Source: CAIKMD01 sp035277525
GTDB lineage: Bacteria; Pseudomonadota; Alphaproteobacteria; ATCC43930; CGMCC-115725
DNA length: 43,631 nt
Direction: 5' to 3'
NCBI GenBank assembly: GCA_035277525.1
Contig: DATEKH010000052.1
Location: forward strand, 1 to 43,631
Shown here: positions 36,030 to 43,631 of the stretch, piece by piece
Layout: each line of letters begins with the position of its first letter
How positions within the stretch are numbered: position 1 is the first letter of the stretch
Notes under the pieces: model-generated
Seen by the model: only the letters and a program-made list of their open reading frames with translations
Told to the model about the DNA's origin: nothing
Database searches by the model: none
Program-made: the position numbers and the translations under genes

Positions 36030-36428
36030 ATGAGTGCGGAATTCATCGTCATGCGCCCCGGCTCGGTGCGCGCCGCGCGCGGCAGCGATCTCGTCTTGGT
36101 CGACGGCTGGGGTGCGATTTGGGGTGTCCTGCCGATCGACCTCGGCAATGACCGGACGCACCTGCCCGAGCAGATCGAAGCGCAGACGAGGAAGGTCCTC
36201 GCCAATCTCGAGGCGATTTTGGCCACGCGCGGCTTGCGCAAGGAGCACGTGGTCGCGGTGCGCATCGCGCTCGTCGATCTGCCGCGGCTGCAAGAGCGCA
36301 TGGAGGCCGCCTATGCCGGGTTCTTTCCCGCCGAGCGCCTGCCCGCGCGCAGCGTCGTCGGCGTCAGCCATTTGCCGCGCGGCGCGCTGGTGGCGATGGA
36401 TTTTACGCTGCGCGTGCCCTCGGCCTGA
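36030..36428 (+). CDS. RidA/YjgF-family protein
   Basis: 132-aa RidA-family protein; relatives hydrolyse reactive enamine/imine intermediates or act in catabolic pathways. The N-terminal part has LVLVDGWGAIWGVLP and IEAQTRKVLANLEAILATRGL. The active-site arginine lies in ERLPARSVVGVSHLPRGALVAMDF. The usual glutamate region (VEIE) reads AMDF, so it may not be canonical RidA. ATG 36030 has GGAGGG upstream. Divergent from the Rieske gene and convergent with alkB. Confidence 0.88.
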   Translation: MSAEFIVMRPGSVRAARGSDLVLVDGWGAIWGVLPIDLGNDRTHLPEQIEAQTRKVLANLEAILATRGLRKEHVVAVRIALVDLPRLQERMEAAYAGFFPAERLPARSVVGVSHLPRGALVAMDFTLRVPSA

Positions 36429-36447
36429 CGCTTTGCTTTGCGCGGCG

Positions 36448-37119
36448 CTACAGCGCGCGGCGCAGCGTCAGATTGAAGCGATAGCATCCGCAGAGCACGT
36501 CCTCGCCCTCGGCCAGCTTGTCGACGCCGTGAAAAGCAAGCCGCGCCGGACCGCCCCAGACCGCGACATCGCCCGATTGCAGCGCGTAGCGCCGCGGGCG
36601 CTCGTTCCGGCTTGAGCCGCCGAACAGAAAGATCGCGGGCAGACCCAAGGAGACCGACACGATCGGCTGGGCGAAATCGCGCTCGTTCCTGTCCTGATGC
36701 AGGGTCAGGCGCGATCCGGGCTCATAGCGATTGATGAGGCAGGCATCGGGTGCGAAATCGGCGAAGCCGGCGGCGGCGGCCGCGCACGCCGCGAGATCCT
36801 CGAAGAGGGCGGGCATCGCGGGCCAGGGGCGGCCGGTGAGAGGGTCGTTCGCGACATAGCGATAGCCGCGCCGGTCGGTGATCCAGCCGGCGCGGCCGCA
36901 ATTGGTCATGGCGACCGACATGCGAAAGCCGCCGGGCGTGATCATGTGCCGGAACGGCGCCGCCGCGGCGACTGCCTCGATCGCGGCGGCAAGCCCATCG
37001 AGCTCGGCCCGCGCGAAGCCGCGCAGCAACACCGCGCCGGGAGCGATGTGCTCGCGCTCCTCCGAAGGCTCAAGCCGATGCAGGAGGTCGGCGGCCGCAT
37101 CGCCGCTGAGCCTCCTCAT
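36448..37119 (-). CDS. alkB: DNA oxidative demethylase AlkB
   Basis: 223-aa 2-oxoglutarate/Fe(II) dioxygenase that removes methyl groups from 1-methyladenine and 3-methylcytosine. It shows the substrate-lid segment HMITPGGFRMSVAMTNCG, GWITDRRGYRY, NRYEPGSRLTLHQDRNE with iron ligands H141 and D143, the third ligand H197 (LAFHGVD), and RFNLTLR with the two 2OG-contact arginines. Length fits E. coli AlkB (216 aa). Its ATG overlaps the stop of the preceding oxygenase gene; it is last in the ada operon. Confidence 0.95.
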   Translation of the reverse strand: MRRLSGDAAADLLHRLEPSEEREHIAPGAVLLRGFARAELDGLAAAIEAVAAAAPFRHMITPGGFRMSVAMTNCGRAGWITDRRGYRYVANDPLTGRPWPAMPALFEDLAACAAAAAGFADFAPDACLINRYEPGSRLTLHQDRNERDFAQPIVSVSLGLPAIFLFGGSSRNERPRRYALQSGDVAVWGGPARLAFHGVDKLAEGEDVLCGCYRFNLTLRRAL

Positions 37120-37859
37120 TTGGCGTCGTGAAAGATGATGCCGAGGGTCATGCGATGACCCGAGCGCAAGCGGCTGACGCCGTGCCGGAGCGTCACGCGG
37201 TGAAAGCCGCGCGGCCCCTGGGCCGGACGGTGATGCACGGCGAAAATCACCGCGTCGCCTTGCGCCAAAGGAACAATTTCGGCGCGCGACTGCATGCGCG
37301 GGCGCTGCTCGACGAGCACGAATTCGCCGCCCGAGAAGTCGTATTCCGGCGCCGAAAGCAGCAAAGTTGCCTGCAGCGGAAACACGTGCTCGCCGTAAAG
37401 ATCCTGGTGCAGCCGGTTGTAGTCGCCTTCGGCATAACGCAACAGGAGCGGGGTCGGCTTCGTCTGGCCGGCGCGGTGGCAGCGTTCGAGGAAGGCGGCG
37501 TGAGCGGCGGGATAGCGCGGCGCGAGCCGCAACGCCTCGTTCCAGCGATTGGCGATCGGCGCCAGCCGCTCGTAAAGCGCGCCGCGCAATTGGGCGACCA
37601 GCTCGGGCAGGGGATAGGCGAAGTATTTGTATTCGCCCTGGCCGTAGCCATGACGCGCCATCACGACACGACTGCGAAACCGCGCCTCCTCGTCATAGAG
37701 CGCCGCCAGCGCCCGGCACTCCGCCGCATCGAGCAAGGACGGCAGCACGGCGTAACCCTGCGCGTCGAGCTGCGCCGCAAGCGCCGCCCGATCGAGCGCG
37801 GCAAGCCGCGCCTCGATCGCATCGGCCTGCGGCGGCTTCAGCGCGGCGGCCCCGGTCAT
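37116..37859 (-). CDS. 2OG-Fe(II) oxygenase within the ada-alkB operon
   Basis: 247-aa prolyl-hydroxylase-like 2-oxoglutarate/Fe(II) oxygenase, not an AlkB paralogue by motif. A helical N-terminal part (YAVLPSLLDAAECRALAALYD) precedes the double-stranded beta-helix. Iron ligands are H151 and D153 (YNRLHQDLYGEHVFPLQ) and H226 (TLRHGVSRL); the 2OG arginine is probably R236 (GHRMTLGIIFHD). It overlaps ada (ATGA 37856-37859) and alkB (ATGA 37116-37119), so all three are translated together. I recall similar genes near ada in other bacteria, but their substrate is not known to me. A role in alkylation-damage repair or tolerance is inferred from context. Confidence 0.88.
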   Translation of the reverse strand: MTGAAALKPPQADAIEARLAALDRAALAAQLDAQGYAVLPSLLDAAECRALAALYDEEARFRSRVVMARHGYGQGEYKYFAYPLPELVAQLRGALYERLAPIANRWNEALRLAPRYPAAHAAFLERCHRAGQTKPTPLLLRYAEGDYNRLHQDLYGEHVFPLQATLLLSAPEYDFSGGEFVLVEQRPRMQSRAEIVPLAQGDAVIFAVHHRPAQGPRGFHRVTLRHGVSRLRSGHRMTLGIIFHDAK

Positions 37860-38944
37860 CCCTGAGCCTCGCTCGCGAGAAGCGCGCGCTTGCGCTCGAT
37901 GCCCCAGCGATAGCCGGCCAGCCTGCCATCGTTGCGCACGACGCGATGGCAGGGGATCGCGACCGCGATGCTGTTTGCGGCGCAGGCCTGGGCGACGGCG
38001 CGCACCGCCTTTGGCCGGCCGATGCGCCGCGCGATTTCGGTATAGCTCGCAGTCTCTCCCGCCGGTATCTTGCGCAGCATCTCCCAAACGCGCTGCTGGA
38101 ACGCCGTGCCGCGCACATCGAGCGGCAGATCGAGCCCGAGCGCGGGCGCCTCGACGAAGCCCACGACCTTGGCAACGAGCTGTTCGAACGCGCGATCGGC
38201 GCCGATGAGCTCGGCCTTGGGGAAGCGGTCTTGCAGCTCGCGCAGCAGGGCCGCCGGATCATCGCCGAGCAGGATGGCGCAGACGCCCTTGTCCGTCGCC
38301 GCGACCAGGATCGAGCCGAGCGAGCAGGCGCCGACGGCGAAGCGGATGGCGGCGCCCGTGCCGCCGGCTTGGAACTCTTTCGGCTTCATGCCGAGCACGC
38401 TCGCCGCTGCGGCATAGAACCGCCCGCTCGAATTGAAGCCGGCGTCGTAGATCGCCTCGGTGACGGTGGCGCTGCGCGGCAAGGCGTCGCGCAACCGCTC
38501 GGCGCGGCGCGCCGCGGCATAGGCGCGGGGCGTCACGCCGGTCGCTGCCTTGAAGACGCGATGGAAGTGAAACCGGCTCATGCCCGCCGCCTTGGCGAGC
38601 GCGCCGAGATCGGGCGCGCTTTCGGACGCCTCGATCAGCCGGCAGGCCTTGGCGATGGCTTGGCGATGCGAGGTGTCGGCCGCCGCCTCGTTGGGCCGAC
38701 AGCGCTTGCACGGCCGGAAACCGGCGCGCTCGGCCGCGATGCAACTGTCGTGGAAGCGCACATTCTCGCGCTTCGGCCGCCGCGCCGCGCAAGACGGTCG
38801 GCAATAGACCCCGGTCGTGTCCACCGAATAGAAGAACCGCCCATCGGCCGCGCGGTCGCGGCGCTCGACCGCGGCCCAGCGCGCGGCGTCCGTGCTCAAG
38901 CCGGTCGCCGGCTTTGCTTTGACCATCGTCATGACGTTCATCAT
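37856..38944 (-). CDS. ada: Bifunctional Ada: methylphosphotriester sensor/AraC regulator and O6-methylguanine methyltransferase
   Basis: 362-aa Ada. The N-terminal zinc domain has Cys48 (GVYCRPSC, equal to E. coli Cys38, the methyl acceptor from phosphotriesters), C52, C79 and C82 (CKRC). An AraC-type double helix-turn-helix follows (LIEASESAPDLGALAKAAGMS, FNSSGRFYAAAASVLGMKP). The C-terminal methyltransferase has IPCHRVVRNDGRLAGYRWG with acceptor C332. ATG 38944 (a second ATG follows directly) has AAGGAG just upstream. Methylated Ada activates its own operon. First gene of ada-oxygenase-alkB, and an Ada-box match lies about 90 nt upstream. Confidence 0.95.
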   Translation of the reverse strand: MMNVMTMVKAKPATGLSTDAARWAAVERRDRAADGRFFYSVDTTGVYCRPSCAARRPKRENVRFHDSCIAAERAGFRPCKRCRPNEAAADTSHRQAIAKACRLIEASESAPDLGALAKAAGMSRFHFHRVFKAATGVTPRAYAAARRAERLRDALPRSATVTEAIYDAGFNSSGRFYAAAASVLGMKPKEFQAGGTGAAIRFAVGACSLGSILVAATDKGVCAILLGDDPAALLRELQDRFPKAELIGADRAFEQLVAKVVGFVEAPALGLDLPLDVRGTAFQQRVWEMLRKIPAGETASYTEIARRIGRPKAVRAVAQACAANSIAVAIPCHRVVRNDGRLAGYRWGIERKRALLASEAQG

Positions 38945-39290
38945 AGCGCTCCTTGATCCGTTGCGGCACGGGGGTCCCGGCCGTCTCTCGCGATCAAGAT
39001 GGCGCGGGCGGCGCCCGCCGTCGCCCCGCCGCTTGCTCTCGAATTCGAAAACGCGGGCGCGCGGCGAGCCGCTAGCTGAATGGGTTGGTTTTTGAGGAAT
39101 CCGCCAGATTTTGGGTTCGGGCGGTCTTCCTTTCCGCTTACCGCAGGGAGCCATTCCCACGCAATCGAAAAGACAGGCCCCGATGCTGGCGCAGCACGCG
39201 TCGGCCGGCGTCAATCTACCTTCTGCCGCATCGGGCCGCTTGGGTTTGTGGAGATGGGGAACGGTTCTGCCGTTGCCATCATCCAAGCGC
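38945..39290. other. Intergenic region between ada and the outer-membrane protein gene
   Basis: 346 nt without a supported gene. It holds the Ada-box match, a hairpin GCGGGC-GGC-GCCCGC in the ada leader (39004-39018), and the unclear start region of the outer-membrane protein. The half nearest that gene is less GC-rich. No promoter for the plus-strand gene could be recognised. Confidence 0.5.
39033..39045 (-). promoter_or_regulatory. Ada box upstream of the ada operon
   Basis: Minus strand reads AATTCGAGAGCAA, matching AAT-N6-GCAA, the A-box/B-box site bound by methylated Ada in E. coli. It is about 90 nt upstream of the ada start and in the same orientation as in E. coli. The following DNA is GC-rich and no clear -35/-10 is visible. 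Confidence 0.6.
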
Positions 39291-40337
39291 ATGCCTACTT
39301 TTTCGTGCGGGCAAGCGATCCGGTCGGCCATCGGTTTGGGGGCATTGGTGCTAAGGGGAGTTGGCATCGCGGCGGCGGAGAAGCTCGGTGCGCTGTGTTC
39401 CTCGGGGCGGGTCCGATCGCATCTGCACTCCGGATCGATCGCGGTCGCGATCGCGGCAATCTTCATCCTCTGTAGCGCCGGCGGCGCACTCGCCCAGGAT
39501 ATGGAGCCACGTGCCTATTCAGCAGTGCCGATCGACACCAATTTCCTAATCCTAGGTTATCGGCGCATCACTGGCGCCGTCTCGCTCAACACCGCGCTCC
39601 CCGTTAGCAACGTCAGAGCGTCGATAAACGCGGGCATCGTCGGCTACGACCGCACCTTTGATCTCTTCGGGCAGGCAGCCAGTGCGGCCATTGTCATTCC
39701 TTATCTCCGGGGCACTATAAGCGGAGACGTCGGCGGCGAGGGTAACAAGGTCGCCCGCAAGGGACTGGGCGACATCGCTTTGCGTATTACCCAGAATCTA
39801 ATTGGCAATCCGGCGCAGACGCCGGTGGAGTTTTTGCGGCGTGCGCCAACCACCACCCTCGGTGTCGGCCTCACCGCCCTGCTGCCAACCGGCGATTACA
39901 ATTCGCAGCACCTCATCAACATCAGTACCCATCGTTGGACGTTCTATCCCGAAATCGGCCTGTCGCAACCGATCGGAAACTGGTTTGTGGACGGTATCGC
40001 AGGTGTCTTCGTTTTCACGAACAACACAGATTTCTTTGGCGGTCATGTCCGCGGTGAAGACCCGCTTTGGGTCTTTCAGGCACATGCGGGCTATAATTTT
40101 GGGTCCGATTTTTGGCTCGCGGTGGATGCGATGCATTATTTCGGCGGCACGGCAAGTCTGGACGGCGTTTCTGCAAACAATTTTCAGTCCGTGACCCGCT
40201 ATGGATTGACGCTTTCGGTGCCGCTCGGCGGCGGATTTTCCGAGAAGGTGTCCGGAGGAAGTTGGCTGACCTCACGCAACGGTGGGGCCTTCGACCAGAT
40301 CAGCCTAACCCTGCAATACCGTTGGTTCGACCCCTAA
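39291..40337 (+). CDS. Outer-membrane beta-barrel protein, phenol-degradation MetA (PF13557)-like
   Basis: Exported protein of up to 348 aa. A hydrophobic signal segment (IAVAIAAIFILCSAGGALA) ends at a likely signal peptidase site before QDMEPRAYSAVP. Alternating beta-strand sequence follows: TNFLILGYRRITGAVS, GDIALRITQNLIG, TLGVGLTALLPTGDY, WTFYPEIGLSQPIG and the C-terminal ISLTLQYRWFD with aromatic ending typical of barrels. Family members are linked to hydrocarbon or phenol uptake, but function is unproved. Start uncertain: ATG 39291 lacks a ribosome site; GTG 39348 has GGGGG 5 nt upstream. Lower GC than neighbouring genes. Confidence 0.72.
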   Translation: MPTFSCGQAIRSAIGLGALVLRGVGIAAAEKLGALCSSGRVRSHLHSGSIAVAIAAIFILCSAGGALAQDMEPRAYSAVPIDTNFLILGYRRITGAVSLNTALPVSNVRASINAGIVGYDRTFDLFGQAASAAIVIPYLRGTISGDVGGEGNKVARKGLGDIALRITQNLIGNPAQTPVEFLRRAPTTTLGVGLTALLPTGDYNSQHLINISTHRWTFYPEIGLSQPIGNWFVDGIAGVFVFTNNTDFFGGHVRGEDPLWVFQAHAGYNFGSDFWLAVDAMHYFGGTASLDGVSANNFQSVTRYGLTLSVPLGGGFSEKVSGGSWLTSRNGGAFDQISLTLQYRWFDP

Positions 40338-40358
40338 AGCGCAGCTCAACGCAGCAAG

Positions 40359-40372
40359 TTGACTCAGATCAA
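40359..40372 (+). promoter_or_regulatory. FNR/FixK-type box upstream of DUF2252 gene
   Basis: TTGACTCAGATCAA matches TTGAT-N4-ATCAA at 9 of 10 defined bases. Its centre (40365.5) lies about 42 nt before the start predicted from the -10 at 40396-40401, the spacing of class II FNR/CRP-activated promoters. Suggests induction under low oxygen. Confidence 0.6.
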
Positions 40373-40395
40373 TGTGGGTCGCCAATACATCGCGA

Positions 40396-40401
40396 CATAT
40401 T
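40396..40401 (+). promoter_or_regulatory. -10 element of the FNR-box promoter
   Basis: CATATT, 4/6 to TATAAT. It would place the transcript start near 40408, leaving a leader of about 69 nt to the DUF2252 start. There is no consensus -35 apart from the box itself, as expected for an activator-dependent promoter. Confidence 0.4.
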
Positions 40402-40476
40402 TGAACCTCATCCTGACCGCGGATGCTGCGTGACCGTGTGATGAAATGGGCGCGCCCGATCGTGAGGACAGCAGCC

Positions 40477-41919
40477 ATGGACCCTGAGACGGACGTGCCC
40501 AACGCCACCGTTAGCGTGTTCCCTGTTCCGACCGTGCAACCTCCAGCGCCACGGCCCGGTTTTGCTAGCCTGACGCCAGAAGAACTGCTTGCAGCGGGCA
40601 AGGCAATGCGCGACAAGGTTCCGCGCGCCCAGCATGCCCATTGGAAAGCACCAACAGGTCGCGCTGATCCGGTCAAGCTCCTCGGTACCTCGGACCCGGA
40701 ACGGCTGCCCGAGCTGGTGCCGATTCGGTACGGCCGCATGCTGGTATCGCCGTTTACCTTCTATCGCGGATCTGCGGCCGTGATGGCCGCCGATCTCGCG
40801 AAAACACCGACGACGGGGATCAAGGTACAAGCCTGCGGCGATTGCCATCTCATGAATTTCGGTGGCTTTGCTACCCCCGAGCGCAACATCATCTTCGACA
40901 TCAACGATTTCGACGAGACGCTGCCGGCGCCGTGGGAGTGGGACGTCAAGCGGCTTGCCGCCTCGATGGTTCTTGCCGCACGCTCGCTCGACCTCCCCGA
41001 TACGACGGGCCGCGAAACGGCGGTGGCGTGCACGCGCAGCTACCGCAAGCGCCTGCGCGAGTATGCGGCGATGACTCCACTCGAGTCGTGGTACGAGCGC
41101 GTCACCGCCGAAGATTTTATGGAGACGCTGCCTAACGCCCGCCAAGTACTCCTTCGCAAGCGCATCAAGAAGGCGACGCAGCAAACCGGGTCCGAATTGG
41201 ACTTCCCCAAACTGGCCCAGATCACTGGCGGCGAAGCTCGCATCAGCGATACCCCGCCCCTGATCTTTCATCCTGAAGTAAGCCGCGTTCCCGAGTTTCG
41301 GGGGGCCATCGAGAAAGTCTTCGCTGCTTATCAGGAGAGCCTGCCCAAAGACCGGCGGTCCCTGCTCAACCAATATCGGATCCTGGATGCCGCCATCAAG
41401 GTCGTGGGCATCGGCAGCGTCGGCCGGAGATGCTGGATTGCCCTGCTAATGTCGTCGGGAAACCACCCGATCTTCCTGCAGTTCAAAGAAGCGGTTGCCT
41501 CGGTGCTGGAGCCCTACGCCGGCAAGAGCGAATTCCCCCACCACGGCCAGAGGGTCGTAGAGGGACAACGCCTGACGCAACCCGCGTCAGACATATTCTT
41601 GGGATGGGTTACCGGGGCTAATGGCGTACAGTTCTATGTGCGGCAATTACGCGACGCCAAGATCAAGCCGCTCGTCGAGACCTTCGGAGCCGAAGAATTG
41701 CTTTTCTACGCGAAGGCATGCGGCTGGGTGCTTGCCCGCGCCCATTCGAAAGCCATGGACACATCGATGATCGCCGGCTATCTCGGCGGGAGCGACGAGT
41801 TCGACGACGCGATTGGAAAGTTTGCCGTGGCCTACGCCAACCAGGCCGAACGCGATTACGCCGCGCTGAAGGCGGCGGTGCGCAAGGGCCAGATCGAAGT
41901 CTTTCGCGAAACCGCCTAA
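40477..41919 (+). CDS. DUF2252 protein (kinase-like fold)
   Basis: 480-aa DUF2252 protein. It has the N-terminal signature RYGRMLVSPFTFYRGSAAVM. A likely kinase-type catalytic loop follows, ACGDCHLMNFGG (D122, H124, N127), with a metal-binding aspartate region FDINDFDET (about residues 140-147). This pair resembles the HGD-x-x-x-x-N and DFG-like motifs of aminoglycoside phosphotransferase/kinase-fold enzymes. Substrate unknown; cytoplasmic, no signal peptide. ATG 40477 has GAGG about 10 nt upstream; ATG 40441 is also in frame but would place the start close to the promoter. An FNR-type box precedes it. Lower GC than the core genes suggests transfer. Confidence 0.85.
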   Translation: MDPETDVPNATVSVFPVPTVQPPAPRPGFASLTPEELLAAGKAMRDKVPRAQHAHWKAPTGRADPVKLLGTSDPERLPELVPIRYGRMLVSPFTFYRGSAAVMAADLAKTPTTGIKVQACGDCHLMNFGGFATPERNIIFDINDFDETLPAPWEWDVKRLAASMVLAARSLDLPDTTGRETAVACTRSYRKRLREYAAMTPLESWYERVTAEDFMETLPNARQVLLRKRIKKATQQTGSELDFPKLAQITGGEARISDTPPLIFHPEVSRVPEFRGAIEKVFAAYQESLPKDRRSLLNQYRILDAAIKVVGIGSVGRRCWIALLMSSGNHPIFLQFKEAVASVLEPYAGKSEFPHHGQRVVEGQRLTQPASDIFLGWVTGANGVQFYVRQLRDAKIKPLVETFGAEELLFYAKACGWVLARAHSKAMDTSMIAGYLGGSDEFDDAIGKFAVAYANQAERDYAALKAAVRKGQIEVFRETA

Positions 41920-42200
41920 ATCCCGCGCGCACGGATGGGATGCGGGTCGGCGCCCAATCGTGCAGCCGCCGCCGCGATCAGCCGCGATTGCGATCCGATC
42001 GAATGCGTAATGTCCAAAGATGGCACATCTCGGAAGTGCGGATTTTGGGCCGCAACGACGGCTCGCGATTCCAGAATGGATTCTCCCGACTTGTCCTTGA
42101 ATCGCCTGCCTGCATTAACCGGAGAGGAAAAGCGCACGAAGCTGAAATCTCTCGAATTCCCAAGGATCCAGCTCGTCAAGCTAACGACTCGCCCGCGCGG

Positions 42201-43631
42201 CTATTTCGCGGCCGGGACCGGGTTGAGCTCGCCGGGCTCGGCTTCCTCGAGAAATCCGCCCGATTGGCGCTGCCACAGCTTGGCATAGGTGCCGTCCTGA
42301 GCGAGAAGCGCGGCATGCGAGCCTTGCTCGACGATGCGTCCGCGGTCGAGCACGATGAGGCGGTCCATGCGGGCAATGGTCGAGAGCCGGTGCGCGATGG
42401 CGATGACGGTGCGGCCGCGCATCAGCGTGCCGAGCTGCTCCTGGATCGCCGCCTCGATCTCGGAGTCGAGCGCCGAGGTCGCCTCGTCGAGGATGAGGAT
42501 CGGCGCGTCCTTCAGGATGACGCGGGCGATGGCGATGCGCTGCCGCTGGCCGCCGGACAGCTTGACCCCGCGCTCACCGACATGGGCGTCGAAACCGCGC
42601 CGTCTCTGCCAGTCTTCGAGGCCTTCGATGAACTCGAGGGCGTGTGCGCGCGAAGCGGCGTCGATGATTTCCGCCTCGCTCGCCTCCGGGCGGCCGTAGC
42701 GGATATTGTCGCGGATCGAGCGATGCAGCAGCGAGGTGTCCTGCGTCACCATCGCGATATGGGCACGCAGGCTTTCCTGCGTCACCCTGGCGATGTCCTG
42801 CCCGTCGATCAGGATGCGGCCGGATTCGAGCTCGTAGAACCGCAACAGCACGTTGACGAGCGTCGATTTGCCGGCGCCCGACGGTCCGACGAGGCCGACG
42901 CGCTCGCCCGGCGCGATGTCGAGATCGACGCCGTGAAGCACGCCGCGCGAGGTGCCATAGCCGAATCTCACGCCCTCGAACCGGACATGGCCATCGCTCA
43001 CCCGCAGCTGCGCGGCGTCGGCGCGATCGGGCATCTGGCGCGGCACGGCGATCGACCGCATGCCGTCCTGAACGACGCCGACATTTTCGAAAATCGCGGT
43101 GACGTTCTGCGCCACCCATCCCGAAATCGCGGTGATCTGCCAGGCCAGCGGCAAGGCCATGGCGATGGTGCCGACCGGAATGCGCCCATCGCTCCAGAGC
43201 CAGATCGCCGCTCCGCCGGTTGCGACCACCAAGCCCGCGTTCATCACAGTGAGCGAGAAGCCGAAGACGGTGATGAGCCGCAACTGACGGCGAAACGCGT
43301 CGGTATGATCATCGACCGCGGCGCGGACGAAATTGTCTTCATCGCGCGGCCGCGCGAACAGCTTCACGGTCAGAATGTTGGTATAACTGTCGACGACCCG
43401 GCCGGTAAGCGCCGAGCGCACCTCCGACATCTCGCGCGAGCGCTCGCGTAGCCGCGGCACGAAAAACCGCAACAGCCCAGCGTAGATCGAAAACCAGATC
43501 AGCGCCGGAATGGCGAGGCGCGGATCGTTCGAGGCCATTAGCACGATCGCGCTCGTGCCGTAGACGAGGATGTACCAGACCGCGTTGGTGCCCGAGACCA
43601 CGCTTTCACGCAAGGCCGGTCCGGTCTGCAT
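42201..43631 (-). CDS. ABC exporter, fused permease/ATPase (5' end cut by window edge)
   Basis: 476 visible codons of an MsbA/LmrA-like half transporter whose N-terminus lies beyond the right edge; perhaps 100-150 residues are missing. The remaining transmembrane part includes WYILVYGTSAIVLMA, LIWFSIYAGLLRFF and FGFSLTVMNAGLVVATGGAAIWLW. The nucleotide-binding domain has Walker A GPSGAGKST, Q-loop MVTQDTSLLHRS, signature LSGGQRQRIAIAR, Walker B ILILDEATSALD and switch IAHRLST. It would work as a dimer to export lipids or drugs. The 281 nt between this gene and DUF2252 holds no gene I can support. Confidence 0.93.
   Translation of the reverse strand: MQTGPALRESVVSGTNAVWYILVYGTSAIVLMASNDPRLAIPALIWFSIYAGLLRFFVPRLRERSREMSEVRSALTGRVVDSYTNILTVKLFARPRDEDNFVRAAVDDHTDAFRRQLRLITVFGFSLTVMNAGLVVATGGAAIWLWSDGRIPVGTIAMALPLAWQITAISGWVAQNVTAIFENVGVVQDGMRSIAVPRQMPDRADAAQLRVSDGHVRFEGVRFGYGTSRGVLHGVDLDIAPGERVGLVGPSGAGKSTLVNVLLRFYELESGRILIDGQDIARVTQESLRAHIAMVTQDTSLLHRSIRDNIRYGRPEASEAEIIDAASRAHALEFIEGLEDWQRRRGFDAHVGERGVKLSGGQRQRIAIARVILKDAPILILDEATSALDSEIEAAIQEQLGTLMRGRTVIAIAHRLSTIARMDRLIVLDRGRIVEQGSHAALLAQDGTYAKLWQRQSGGFLEEAEPGELNPVPAAK

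Noticed and set aside
41916..42179. Minus-strand 87-codon frame downstream of the ABC exporter
   Set aside because: Starts only at TTG, has no ribosome site and no family resemblance; it might be a gene remnant but cannot be supported.

Overview
This is a gene-dense, GC-rich (about two thirds GC) bacterial chromosome segment from an alphaproteobacterium. The evidence is gcrA, a DUF4167 gene beside clpB, a two-domain cold-shock protein, and the run ubiG / lysC..ptsP..prfA-prmC-DUF4167-clpB. HisS has the ordinary bacterial motif 2, not the altered form known in Rhizobiales, Rhodobacterales and Caulobacterales, and there is a glutamyl-tRNA reductase-like gene next to prfA. Both suggest a Rhodospirillales-like lineage. 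I cannot name a genus. No rRNA, tRNA, CRISPR array, insertion sequence or phage gene was seen.

Layout. 1-3.3 kb (minus): a cecR-ybhG-ybhF-type efflux operon, cut by the left edge, with a 29-nt palindrome at the cecR promoter. 3.4-7.2 kb (minus): queA-tgt-queF-queG, the late steps of queuosine synthesis, packed head to tail. 7.2-12.8 kb: a CBS-domain protein, a PLP enzyme coupled to an LtaS-like membrane phosphatase/transferase, hisC (its end overlaps the previous gene by 77 bp), tatA and an exported nuclease-fold protein. 12.8-13.8 kb (minus): gcrA and the cold-shock protein.

13.9-29.9 kb is the conserved core: ubiG (minus), divergent from lysC - nitronate monooxygenase-like - ptsP, then a RodZ-like protein, ispG, a REP-like inverted pair, hisS, a hemA-like gene, prfA, prmC, a structured leader, DUF4167 and clpB. 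30-36.4 kb: an SDR, an M23 peptidase, and a possible catabolic group (flavin reductase, MFS transporter, Rieske oxygenase, RidA).

36.4-38.9 kb (minus) is an alkylation-damage operon, ada - 2OG/Fe(II) oxygenase - alkB, with overlapping ATGA junctions and a match to the Ada box (AAT-N6-GCAA) upstream. 39.1-42.2 kb is less GC-rich. It holds an outer-membrane barrel-type protein and a DUF2252 kinase-fold protein whose promoter carries an FNR/FixK-type box placed as in a class II activated promoter. The right edge cuts an ABC exporter.

The best candidates for something undescribed are the extra oxygenase inside the ada-alkB operon, the FNR-box-driven DUF2252 gene, the divergent HemA-like protein, and the multi-hairpin leader before DUF4167.
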